From positions 124,001-188,000 of the forward strand of contig NZ_BILX01000005.1 in the NCBI RefSeq assembly GCF_004000785.1: a stretch of DNA of 64,000 bases. The letters are read 5' to 3'. The notes under the pieces are model-generated. The model did not search any database. It was not told where the DNA came from and worked only from the letters and a program-made list of their open reading frames with translations. The stretch is from Paenibacillus ehimensis NBRC 15659. GTDB lineage: Bacteria > Bacillota > Bacilli > Paenibacillales > NBRC-103111. Shown here piece by piece: positions 1-8,900 of this stretch. Position 1 is the stretch's first letter. Every line of letters starts with the position of its first letter. The translations under genes and the position numbers were made by a program.

Positions 1-3000
1 TAGAGCTGATCCAGCTCTTGCAGTGTCAGCCGGTTATAGCCCAGGTCGCTGGGCGTGGCTTCGGCGGCGTTTTGCTCCCCGCAGTGGCGGATGAGGTCCA
101 GCAGGCGGTTTTGGAGCTTGTCCAGCAAAGCTTCGATCGTCTCGTGACGGTGATGCGTGCGGTTGTAGTCTATCGTGACGTGAAGACGCCGGTCCTGCAC
201 ATAGCCCGTAATGAAAAGCGAAGCCGTTCGCTCGGCTTCCGGGCTTGTCAGACGGCCGACCGGCCACGGCGACGGACCGAACCACCGCTTACGCAGATCG
301 GTATCGATCTGTCCGAGGTAATTGAAGCAGATGTCCGGTTGCTGCGTGAACGTCAAGCCCGGTACGCTTTCCCGGGGCGTGATATATTTCAACAGGCCGT
401 AGCCGATCCCGTGATTCGGCAGCTGACGCAAATGCTCCTTGACCGATTTGATCTGGTAACCCAAATCGTCCGTATGCTCCATCGGCAGAACGACCGGAAA
501 CTGCGAAGTAAACCAGCCGACCGTACGGGTGATGTTCATGTTCTTGACGACGTTCTCCCGGCCGTGGCCTTCCAGATGAATCACGATCCGGTTCGTGTTC
601 ATCCATTCCTTCAACGTGAGGCCCAAGGCGGTCAGCAAAATATCGTTGATTTCCGTATTGTAAGCGCGGTGAACCTGCTTCAGCAGCCGCTCCGTTTCTT
701 CGGGCGGCAGTGTGAACATCGCTTGGGCTTCGTCCTTCGTCAGATTGCCCATCGCCTCGAAGTCCCTTGGCACGGGCACGCACGGCTTACTCTCAACCGC
801 CGCCCAATAATCGGCCTCGCGCAGTACTTCGCCGCTTCGGGCGTACTGCTGCACAGCTTCCGCCCAGGCTTGGAACGAATGCGTTTTGGGCGGCATGACG
901 ATGTCCTCCTCGTTGGTCAGCGCCTGCTCGTAAGCCGCTTCCAAATCTTCCAGCACAATTCGCCACGACACCCAATCCATCACCAAGTGGTGAGTGACGA
1001 GCAGCAAATGATCGCCCTGCGGCGTCCGGAACAAAACGGTCTTCATCAGCGGACCGTTCGCCAGGTCGATGCTCTCGTGCAGCCGGTTGGCGTGCGCCTG
1101 AACGGCTGATTCCATCGAATCGCCGCCGTCCAGAGCCACGACCTCGAAACCGATCAGCGGCTGGTCCGCCGGTCCCCGGTTATACAGCAGCTTGCGGCCC
1201 CCTTCGTCCCTCACCACGGACCGCAGAACGTCATGATGCTCGGCCAGTTTTTCCAGCGTCCGCTTCAAGGCGGTTTCGTCCAAAGCGCTCTCCGCGTGCA
1301 GCATGACCGCCAAATTCCAATGGGCCGAAGAAGCGAAGTCGCGGTCAAAAAACCACCGGACAATCGGCGTATCCGCAATCGCTCCTTCCACGGCGTCCTG
1401 TGAGATCTGCATCTGCCCGTCGGCGGGCTTGAGATCGAGGCAAAGCTCCTTCAGCACTGGGGTCAAAAAGATCTTCTTCATCTCAAGGTCCCAGCCTCTG
1501 CGGTACAATCGCGATGCGATCTGGATCGCCTTGATGGAATCGCCACCTAGATGGAAAAAGTTGTCTTCGCGCCCAATCGCTTCTCCTCCCAGCACCTCCT
1601 GCCATACGGAAGCCATCAGCTCTTCCAGCTCGCCTTCCGGTGGGACGAACTCCGCTGCCGGGCCGCCGGCCGCCGTTGGCTCCGGGAGCCGCTTCCGGTC
1701 CAGCTTGCCGCTGGACGTCAGCGGGAAAGCGTCCAGCCTCACGTAATGAGCCGGAATCATGTAAGCGGGCAGCCGGTTCAACAGCAGCGCACGCAGCTCT
1801 GCGGCATCCAATTCCCGATCCGCGACGTAATAGGCGCAGAGGACTTTCGCGGGTGCGGATGCAGACGCGACCTGCCGGACCAGAACAGCGGCTTCTTTGA
1901 CCGCCGGATGTCCGGTCAGCGCGGCTTCGATCTCTCCGGTCTCGATCCGGATGCCGTTCAGCTTCACTTGATCGTCGCGCCGCCCGAGGTACTCGATGCT
2001 TCCGTCCGGCAGCCGGCAGCCGTAATCGCCCGTCCGGTACATGACCTCGCCGGGCCGGAACGGATGGTCCACGAACCGCTCGGCGGTCAGCTCCGGATTG
2101 TTGCGGTAGCCCCGGGCCAGCCCCGCCCCGCTGATATACATTTCCCCGCGCACGCCGACCGGCACGGGCTGCAAGCTCTCGTCCAAAATATAAACTTGCG
2201 TATTGGCGACAGGACGCCCGATGCAAGCGGATAGACTGTCCGCCTCGAATTCGTGAGCCGTTGCGAAAATCGTCGCCTCCGTCGGGCCGTACAGATTCAG
2301 CAAACGTCTGGAATCCGATAGCCACGCTTGAATGTCGAGCGAGCATGCTTCCCCGCCCATTCCAACGGTACGCAGCGAATCGGGCAGCCGGGCCGGGGTG
2401 AGCGTGGACAAGACGGACGGCGTCAGCACCATCGCCGTCATCCGCTGCTCCTCCAGAAACCGGTGCAGCGCCTCGCCTCCCGCCGTCGCTTCCGGGCTGA
2501 CGAGGCAGAGCGCCGCGCCCGAGGCGAGCGTCGCAAAAATCTCCAAGACCGACGCATCGAACGTCGTCGACGCATATTGCAGCATCCGGCTGCCTCTGGA
2601 CAAGCCGAACAGCCCGATGCCCTCTTCGATCGCATTGCACACGCTGCGGTGCTCGATCGCGACCGCGTTCGGCTTGCCCGTCGATCCCGACGTATACATC
2701 ACGTAAGCCAGATCGCGCGCGTCCGCTTCGACGCGCGGATTGTCCGCGCTCTCCTCCGCAACCGATTGCCACGTACCGTCAAGCGCGAGTCTGTGCTGCA
2801 CCGCCGGGATCGAATCCGCGTCCGCCAGCTTAGGCTGGGTCAGCAGGACTTCGATTCCCGAATCCTCGATCATCGTGCGAACCCGCTCGGCCGGATAAGC
2901 CGGATCGATGGCGACGTACGCGCCCCCCGCTTTCAGAATGCCGAGCAGGCCCACAACCGTTTCGAACGAGCGCTCCATCATCAAGCCGACAGCCGTTTCC

Positions 3001-4667
3001 CTGCCGACTCCCCGCTTCCGCAAAGCATGGGCGACCTGATTGGCGCGCCGGTTCAGCTCCCGGTACGTCATCGACTGGCCGCCATACACGACGGCCGGAT
3101 CATCCGGCGTAAGCTCGGCCTGTCTCTCGAACAGATGATGAATGCATGCATCGTCCGGGAACGGCTGCGCCGTCTCGTTCCATTCGTCAATGAGCTGTTG
3201 CCGTTCTTCATCCGACAGCATCGCCAGCTCGTGAAGGGATTGATGCGGATTGCGCACGATACTGTCCAGCAGGGCTTCCCAATGCCGGCTCATGCGCTCG
3301 AACGTCTCCCGGCGGAACAGATCCGGGGAATATTCGAGAAAGCCATCCAGCCCGTCTTCCGTTTCGGTCAAGCCGATGGTGACGTCATACTTGGCCGTCT
3401 CCCCGTCGATCATCTCGATATCCGCTTCCAGCCCGGGGAGCGCGAACTTTTCCTCCGTCACGTCCACATACACGAATACCGCCTGCACCAGCGGGTTGCG
3501 GCTCGGATCGATCGGAACCCTGAGTTCGTCCAGCAGCAGACCGACCGGCAGCTCCTGATGCTTGTAGACCTCCCTGGCGGTGTCGCGCACCTGCCGCAGC
3601 AGGTCGATAAAGCTCATCTCCTCCGACATGCGCGAACGCAGCGTGCCCATGGTCAGGAAATATCCCATCACTTTTTCCATCTCAATCCGGTTGCGGTTGG
3701 CAAGCGGAGTCCCGACCAGAATGTCGGCCTGCCCGGTATACCGGTAGAGCAGCGCCTTGAACGCCGCCATCACGATCATGAAGGCCGAAGCGTTTTCCCG
3801 TTTGGCAATCGCTTTCAGCCCGTCCAAAATCTCCTTCGACGACCGGAGGAAAACGCGCGCTCCCCGGTAAGTGATCGCCGGCGGCCGGGGGAAGTCCGTA
3901 TGAATGTCGAGGACGTACTCGCAATCCTTCAGCTGCTCCTTCCAGAAGGCGAGCAGCTTCTCCCGGGTCTCGCCCTGCAAGTAATTCCGCTGCCATTCGG
4001 CATAATCCGCGTACTGGATCGGCAGCTCAGGGAGTTCAGCGGGGACGCCTGCGAGCGCCGCCTTGTAATGCGCCATCAGCTCCTCGAAGAAGATCGAGAA
4101 GGTGAGCCGGTCGATGACAATGTGATGAATGGTCAAGACGAGCGTCGATTCCGTATCCGACAGCGTAAACAGCTTAAAGCGGATGAGCGGCCCTTTTTCC
4201 AGATCGAACAATTGCTGGACCTCTTCGCGCATCAGCTTCTGGGCGACGGCTTCCCGCTCTTCCCCGGGGATATCCCGCAGGTCCACGACGGGGACGCTGA
4301 CGCGGAGCTCGGGCAGCACGATCTGCACGGGATCGACGCGTCCGAAAACGGTCCGCCAAGCCTCGTGGCGTTTGACGATTTCGTTGATGCCGTACTCCAG
4401 CGCCCCATGATGCAGCTTTCCTCTCAAACGGGCGGCCCCGTACACGTTGTACGCATGCGATTCCGGGTGCATCCGGTTAAAGAACCAGAGCCGCTCCTGA
4501 TCGAAGGAGAGCGGGCTCGGGCCCGTATGGTTCCGCCGGGGGATCGCTGCGGCTGCCGGATTCGGGCTTAGTTGCTGCGCATTCAAGTTTTTTTGCTTGA
4601 GCCGCTTTTCGAACAGCGCCCGCTGCTCCGGCGTCAGCGATTGGATACGGTCGGTCAGGTTCTTCAT
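1..4667 (-). CDS. Non-ribosomal peptide synthetase, C-A-T-E module (3' end at or beyond the window edge)
   Basis: Adds one amino acid to the chain and epimerises it. The frame is open from the ATG at 4667 to the left edge (about 1555 residues). Order: a short helical leader (SLTPEQRALFEKRLKQKNL), a condensation domain with HHIVIDR near residue 180, an adenylation domain (MYTSGSTGKP near 657), a carrier domain (LGGDSIKA, Ser near 1042), and an epimerisation domain (HHLVMDWVSW near 1224, then RTVGWFTS and FNYLGQ). The condensation motif has Arg where Gly is usual. The ATG overlaps the upstream stop (ATGA), which implies translational coupling. The codon cut by the edge begins TA, so the protein either stops there or continues with Tyr. 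The E domain predicts a D-residue; the substrate was not assigned. Confidence 0.93.
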   Translation of the reverse strand, partial: MKNLTDRIQSLTPEQRALFEKRLKQKNLNAQQLSPNPAAAAIPRRNHTGPSPLSFDQERLWFFNRMHPESHAYNVYGAARLRGKLHHGALEYGINEIVKRHEAWRTVFGRVDPVQIVLPELRVSVPVVDLRDIPGEEREAVAQKLMREEVQQLFDLEKGPLIRFKLFTLSDTESTLVLTIHHIVIDRLTFSIFFEELMAHYKAALAGVPAELPELPIQYADYAEWQRNYLQGETREKLLAFWKEQLKDCEYVLDIHTDFPRPPAITYRGARVFLRSSKEILDGLKAIAKRENASAFMIVMAAFKALLYRYTGQADILVGTPLANRNRIEMEKVMGYFLTMGTLRSRMSEEMSFIDLLRQVRDTAREVYKHQELPVGLLLDELRVPIDPSRNPLVQAVFVYVDVTEEKFALPGLEADIEMIDGETAKYDVTIGLTETEDGLDGFLEYSPDLFRRETFERMSRHWEALLDSIVRNPHQSLHELAMLSDEERQQLIDEWNETAQPFPDDACIHHLFERQAELTPDDPAVVYGGQSMTYRELNRRANQVAHALRKRGVGRETAVGLMMERSFETVVGLLGILKAGGAYVAIDPAYPAERVRTMIEDSGIEVLLTQPKLADADSIPAVQHRLALDGTWQSVAEESADNPRVEADARDLAYVMYTSGSTGKPNAVAIEHRSVCNAIEEGIGLFGLSRGSRMLQYASTTFDASVLEIFATLASGAALCLVSPEATAGGEALHRFLEEQRMTAMVLTPSVLSTLTPARLPDSLRTVGMGGEACSLDIQAWLSDSRRLLNLYGPTEATIFATAHEFEADSLSACIGRPVANTQVYILDESLQPVPVGVRGEMYISGAGLARGYRNNPELTAERFVDHPFRPGEVMYRTGDYGCRLPDGSIEYLGRRDDQVKLNGIRIETGEIEAALTGHPAVKEAAVLVRQVASASAPAKVLCAYYVADRELDAAELRALLLNRLPAYMIPAHYVRLDAFPLTSSGKLDRKRLPEPTAAGGPAAEFVPPEGELEELMASVWQEVLGGEAIGREDNFFHLGGDSIKAIQIASRLYRRGWDLEMKKIFLTPVLKELCLDLKPADGQMQISQDAVEGAIADTPIVRWFFDRDFASSAHWNLAVMLHAESALDETALKRTLEKLAEHHDVLRSVVRDEGGRKLLYNRGPADQPLIGFEVVALDGGDSMESAVQAHANRLHESIDLANGPLMKTVLFRTPQGDHLLLVTHHLVMDWVSWRIVLEDLEAAYEQALTNEEDIVMPPKTHSFQAWAEAVQQYARSGEVLREADYWAAVESKPCVPVPRDFEAMGNLTKDEAQAMFTLPPEETERLLKQVHRAYNTEINDILLTALGLTLKEWMNTNRIVIHLEGHGRENVVKNMNITRTVGWFTSQFPVVLPMEHTDDLGYQIKSVKEHLRQLPNHGIGYGLLKYITPRESVPGLTFTQQPDICFNYLGQIDTDLRKRWFGPSPWPVGRLTSPEAERTASLFITGYVQDRRLHVTIDYNRTHHRHETIEALLDKLQNRLLDLIRHCGEQNAAEATPSDLGYNRLTLQELDQL

Positions 4668-5902
4668 GAGATCAGCTCCTTGTCATAGGCGAATTTCCGC
4701 TGCAATTCGGATAGCAATGTCAAGCTTTCCATCACCGTCTCCCGGTCCACGCCAAAATCGATCAGGCAGGCAATCTCCCCGACGCCGATGTCGCGGAGCG
4801 TCTCCACCAGCTTCGCGCATTTCTCGGACGTTCCGAGCAGGGAGCTTTCGCGGTAGTACTTGTCGAAGGCGCGGGACACGATCGCCTCGAAGTCCGCGTC
4901 GGTCATGCCATCGTAGTCTTCGAGAATACGCCTTTGCTGGCTTAAGAAGGTCTTGAGGTATTCTTTCAGCGGCCGCTCCACCTTCGCCCGGACCGCTTCG
5001 TCGTTCTCGCCGAGGCAGGTATGGAGCATGACCGCGACCTTCTTCGTCTGCGGGTCGTAGCCATGCCGGAGCAGCGCTTCGCGGTACCGCTCGATCTTGC
5101 CCTCCAGCTCGGCAAAGCCGTTCCCGAGAATGCCGGTCAGGATGCCTGCCCCGATCCCGGCGGCTTGACGGTACGTCTCCTCGTTGCCGTTCGTGGCGAT
5201 CCACAGGTTCAGCTCGCTTTGGATCGGCCGGGGCAGCGTCTTGATTCGGTGCACCGCCCCGCTGGCGTCCGTAAAAGGAACCGCCTCCCCGCTCCATAGA
5301 GTCCGAACCTGCTCGACGGACTTGAACAGCTCTTCCTTGCGGTGAACATAATAGTCCGGGTGCTGCACCGGCGCGAGGATAAAATCGGCGGGATGCCAGC
5401 CTGTGGCAAAAGCGACCGACACGCGGCCGCCCGATAGGTTGTCCACGACCGACCATTCCTCCACGAACCGGACCGGGTGGTGCAGCGGGAGCACCACGCT
5501 TCCCGCTCGCAGCTCGACCCGCTCGGTGACCGCCGCCAGGGCCGCGCTGAGCACCGACGGATTCGGGTACAGCCCGCCGAACTCCTCGAAATGCCGCTCC
5601 GGCGTCCACACCGCCTTAAACCCGTGCCGGTCCGCAAACGCCGCGCATTCCATCAGCAGACCGTATTTATGGCGGTCCGTGGTCGAGCCGTCGCCGGAGA
5701 AGAAAAACAGGCTGAAATCCATGGCCGCCCCACTGCGCCTGCGCTTCGGGACAAAAGCCGCTTCCGCCGCAGCCTGTCCCTGCCCGGGCTTCGCGCCGCT
5801 TGCCGTATCCGGCGCCGCGAGCCCCTGCTGCTTGAGGCGCCGCTCCAGCAGCGCCCGCTGCTCGGGCGACAGCGCCGCGAGCCGCTCGTGAATGCCGCTC
5901 AT
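4664..5902 (-). CDS. Luciferase-like FMN-dependent monooxygenase of NRPS/PKS clusters (MupA/Atu3640 type)
   Basis: A 412-residue flavin monooxygenase of the luciferase-like family that occurs in NRPS-PKS clusters. It probably oxidises a carrier-bound intermediate, but the reaction is not known here. The core begins at MDFSLFFF and carries WTPERHF, SGGRVSVAFATGWHP and the late LLGTSEKCAKLVETL. Before it lies a leader, LSPEQRALLERRLKQQGL, nearly the same as the leader of the next NRPS; this suggests a docking helix. The ATG at 5902 is preferred because GGAG lies 9 bases before it; an in-frame ATG at 5911 touches the GGAG directly. It sits between the PKS and the second NRPS and overlaps the latter by 4 bases. 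Confidence 0.92.
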   Translation of the reverse strand: MSGIHERLAALSPEQRALLERRLKQQGLAAPDTASGAKPGQGQAAAEAAFVPKRRRSGAAMDFSLFFFSGDGSTTDRHKYGLLMECAAFADRHGFKAVWTPERHFEEFGGLYPNPSVLSAALAAVTERVELRAGSVVLPLHHPVRFVEEWSVVDNLSGGRVSVAFATGWHPADFILAPVQHPDYYVHRKEELFKSVEQVRTLWSGEAVPFTDASGAVHRIKTLPRPIQSELNLWIATNGNEETYRQAAGIGAGILTGILGNGFAELEGKIERYREALLRHGYDPQTKKVAVMLHTCLGENDEAVRAKVERPLKEYLKTFLSQQRRILEDYDGMTDADFEAIVSRAFDKYYRESSLLGTSEKCAKLVETLRDIGVGEIACLIDFGVDRETVMESLTLLSELQRKFAYDKELIS

Positions 5903-5915
5903 TTTCTCCATCTCC

Positions 5916-8900
5916 TTACCCCTCGCGGCTTAGTAGCTGCATCAGTTCGTCTTGCGGCATATTCTCGATTTCGCTGAGCAAGCGTTCGATTTCGTCCAGC
6001 TCCTCCGGCTTGACCTGCGTCTGCGCAATCGATTCGGCCAGCTCGGCAATGGTCGGCGACTGGAAAATGACATCCATCGGAATGTCGCCGTGAAACGCTT
6101 GGCGCAGCCGGGCGACAAGCTGGATCGAGAGCAGCGAATTGCCGCCCAGATCAAAGAAGCTTTGCCGTCTGCCGATGCCCGGAATCCCGAACAGCGTCTC
6201 CCAGATGGCCGCGATCTTGTGCTCCGCCTCGGTTTGCGGCGGTTCTTGAGACGGTTCACCGTCTGGATAAACCGCATCTGCCCGGCTATTTCGGCTATCT
6301 GAGGCAGTGTGGCCTGCGGTATGCACCCAGCCGCTGCCCGCCGCATCGTGAATGCTTTGCGTAGACACGACGGCTTGGGAGAGACCGCTGGCCGCGATGC
6401 GCCGGATCGCCTCCAGCCCTTCCGCTCCGGTTATGCCGAATTTCGCCTGCATCTGCAGCATATGCTCCTTGACGTCCGCCGGGAGCTGCGTCTGCTTCCG
6501 GACCCAGACGTCATCCTGCCACATGCCCCAATTCACGGAGACGGTCCGGCCTCCGGCGGCCGCATGCCATCTGGCAAACGCGTCGACAAAATGATGGGAT
6601 GCGCACTGATCCATCAGTCCGACACCGCCGGTGAACGAGATCGTGCGCGAGAACACGATCATCAGCTCCAGCGGATGGGAACGAAGCAGCGATTCCAAGG
6701 CGAGCAGCCCGAGCACCTGAGGCGCAATGACCCGTTCGGACCGCCCCCGGTCGCCCAACTGGATCAAGCCCGAGCCGTACGGCTCTTGGGCGAACAGCAC
6801 GCCGTGAATCGCGCCGAACCGCCGCTCCGCTTGCCGCACAATGTCCCGCAGCCCGGCTTCATCGGTCAGATCCGCGCTGGCGTAGAACAGAGGCGTTCCG
6901 TTTTGCTCCAGCGCGCGAATGCGCTTGATGATCCTAAACGTATCGCCAGAATCCCCGTTATGCCGCAAGTAATGCTCCCACTCGTCGGCGTCCGGGAACG
7001 ACACATCCCCGATCAGCACGAAGGAGACCTTCGCCGTCCGGGCGATTTCCTCGCACAGCTGCAAGCCGATTTCGCTCGTGGCTCCCGTCACCAGATACAC
7101 GCCTCCGTCGCGGAAAGCGGCGTCCGCAGGACCGGCTTCCGGCAGCTTGACCGCTTCGTAAATTTGCGTGAAGCGCTGCATCCCCCGGTACGCCACGATA
7201 AACTCCTCTCCCCCATGCTCGATCTCCTGAAGCAGCTGCCGGGTCAACCGCCCGAAGGAAGCCGAAGCGAGATCGGCCAGGCTCACGTCGATGGCGCGTG
7301 TCCGAATCTGCGCGTACTCTTGCGGAATGATCCGCAGCGCCCCGAGCAAGGTCGCCCGCTCCGGGCTGCGCACCTGCTCGTGGGCGACCCATTGCAGGCT
7401 GCCGGTCAGCGCGATCAGCTCCGTCGGCTTCGCCGTCACCTGCATGCCGATCGCTTGGGCCAAATGCATCAGGCTGTAGAGCCCAAGCTGCTGCGCCCGG
7501 GCGTAACGCTGTGCAATGGAGACAGGGACGGCCTCCCCCTCCGACTCCGGCTCGACGACGTTCCAGAGGTGAAGAACGGCATCCGGGAAGCGCTGCTGTG
7601 CCGCCAAAGCATGCAGCAGCTCCTCATAGGACCGGCCTTGTGCGGGATGGACTGTAAACACGTCCTCCTCCACCTGCCGGAATCCGCTGCCTTCGAGCAC
7701 GGCGACGACATCGTGCCCCTTCCTTTTCAAGCTCTCGCTTAAAGCTTCACCCAGGCCATGCCGGTCGTGGAACAGCAGATACGTCCGTTTGTGCGGCACT
7801 TCGGCCCCGGAGCCCGGGGGCTGCGGAGGCAGAAACGTTTGTTTCCATACCGGAGCGTAGAACCAGTCGGCCATGTCCGCCCGGCGCTCCTGTCCCCCAG
7901 CTACACCCGCATCGGCGGGGACGGCGCGAACCTTCTTCTCCAAATAGTAGCGGTAGCGCTCGAACGGATACGTCGGCAAAGGCACGCGGCGGCACGTCTT
8001 GCCTTCATGCCATGCGGCGCAATCGATGTCCGCGCCGGCGGACCACAACTCGCCCAGCGCCTGAAGGACGCTGGCATACGCGGATTTGCCCGCAGCCGCC
8101 GGAGGCAGCGTGTTGACCGCCAGCGCTCCGGACGTCGCGCTCCGGGCGACTTGCTGCCGGGCCAGCGAAGTCAAAGACTGCCCCGGACCGATCTCCAGAA
8201 AAGCCGCCCGCCCCGTTTCCGCTAACAGCCTGATTCCGTCTGCGAAGCGGACGGTGTCCCGCAAATGCCGGACCCAATACATCGGGTCCGTCGCTTGCCC
8301 GGCCGTAATCCACGTTCCCGTCACATTCGAGACGTAAGGAAGCTGCGGCGCATGCAGCGCGATCCCCCGCATGACCCCGGCGAACCGTTCGAGCATCGGC
8401 TCCATCATCGCCGAATGATAAGCGTGCGAGGTCGCGAGCCGCTTCGATACGGCGTTCCTGCGGCCGAGCGCCTGCTCCAGCCGTTCGATCGCCTCGAAGG
8501 GCCCCGACACCACGCAGGATATCGGACCGTTCACGGCAGCCACGGACAGCTCCGGGGACACCGCGGCCAGCAGCTCCCGCACTTCCGCTTCGGACAGCGC
8601 GGTCGCCAGCATCGCCCCCCGGTCCATCTCCTGCATCAGACTTCCGCGTGCGGCAACGGCAGTCAGCGCATCGTCTACGGCCATAACTCCCGCCAAGCAA
8701 GCGGCCACATACTCGCCGATGCTGTGGCCGATCATCGCCTGCGGACGAACGCCCCAAGCCTCCAGCTGCTTGGCCAGAGCATATTCGAGGACGAACAGCG
8801 CAGGCTGCGTCAGAGCGGTTTGGCGCAGCAGGGAAGCCGCTTCCTCCGCTTGGGACGGAGGCGGATACAGCACATTCCGCAGATCCAGGCCGAGAAGGGG

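Noticed and set aside
2328-4571. A 747-residue open frame on the plus strand opposite the second NRPS
   Set aside because: It is antisense to a fully motif-supported NRPS frame, is rich in Arg, Gln and His as expected from a GC-rich shadow, and shows no family motif.
7000-7200. PKS KR called active by domain presence
   Set aside because: The fold is present, but the catalytic Ser, Tyr and Asn positions are Arg, Gln and His.
6309-7742. A 477-residue plus-strand frame opposite the PKS
   Set aside because: Antisense shadow of the KR-ACP part; composition is not protein-like and there is no ribosome site.
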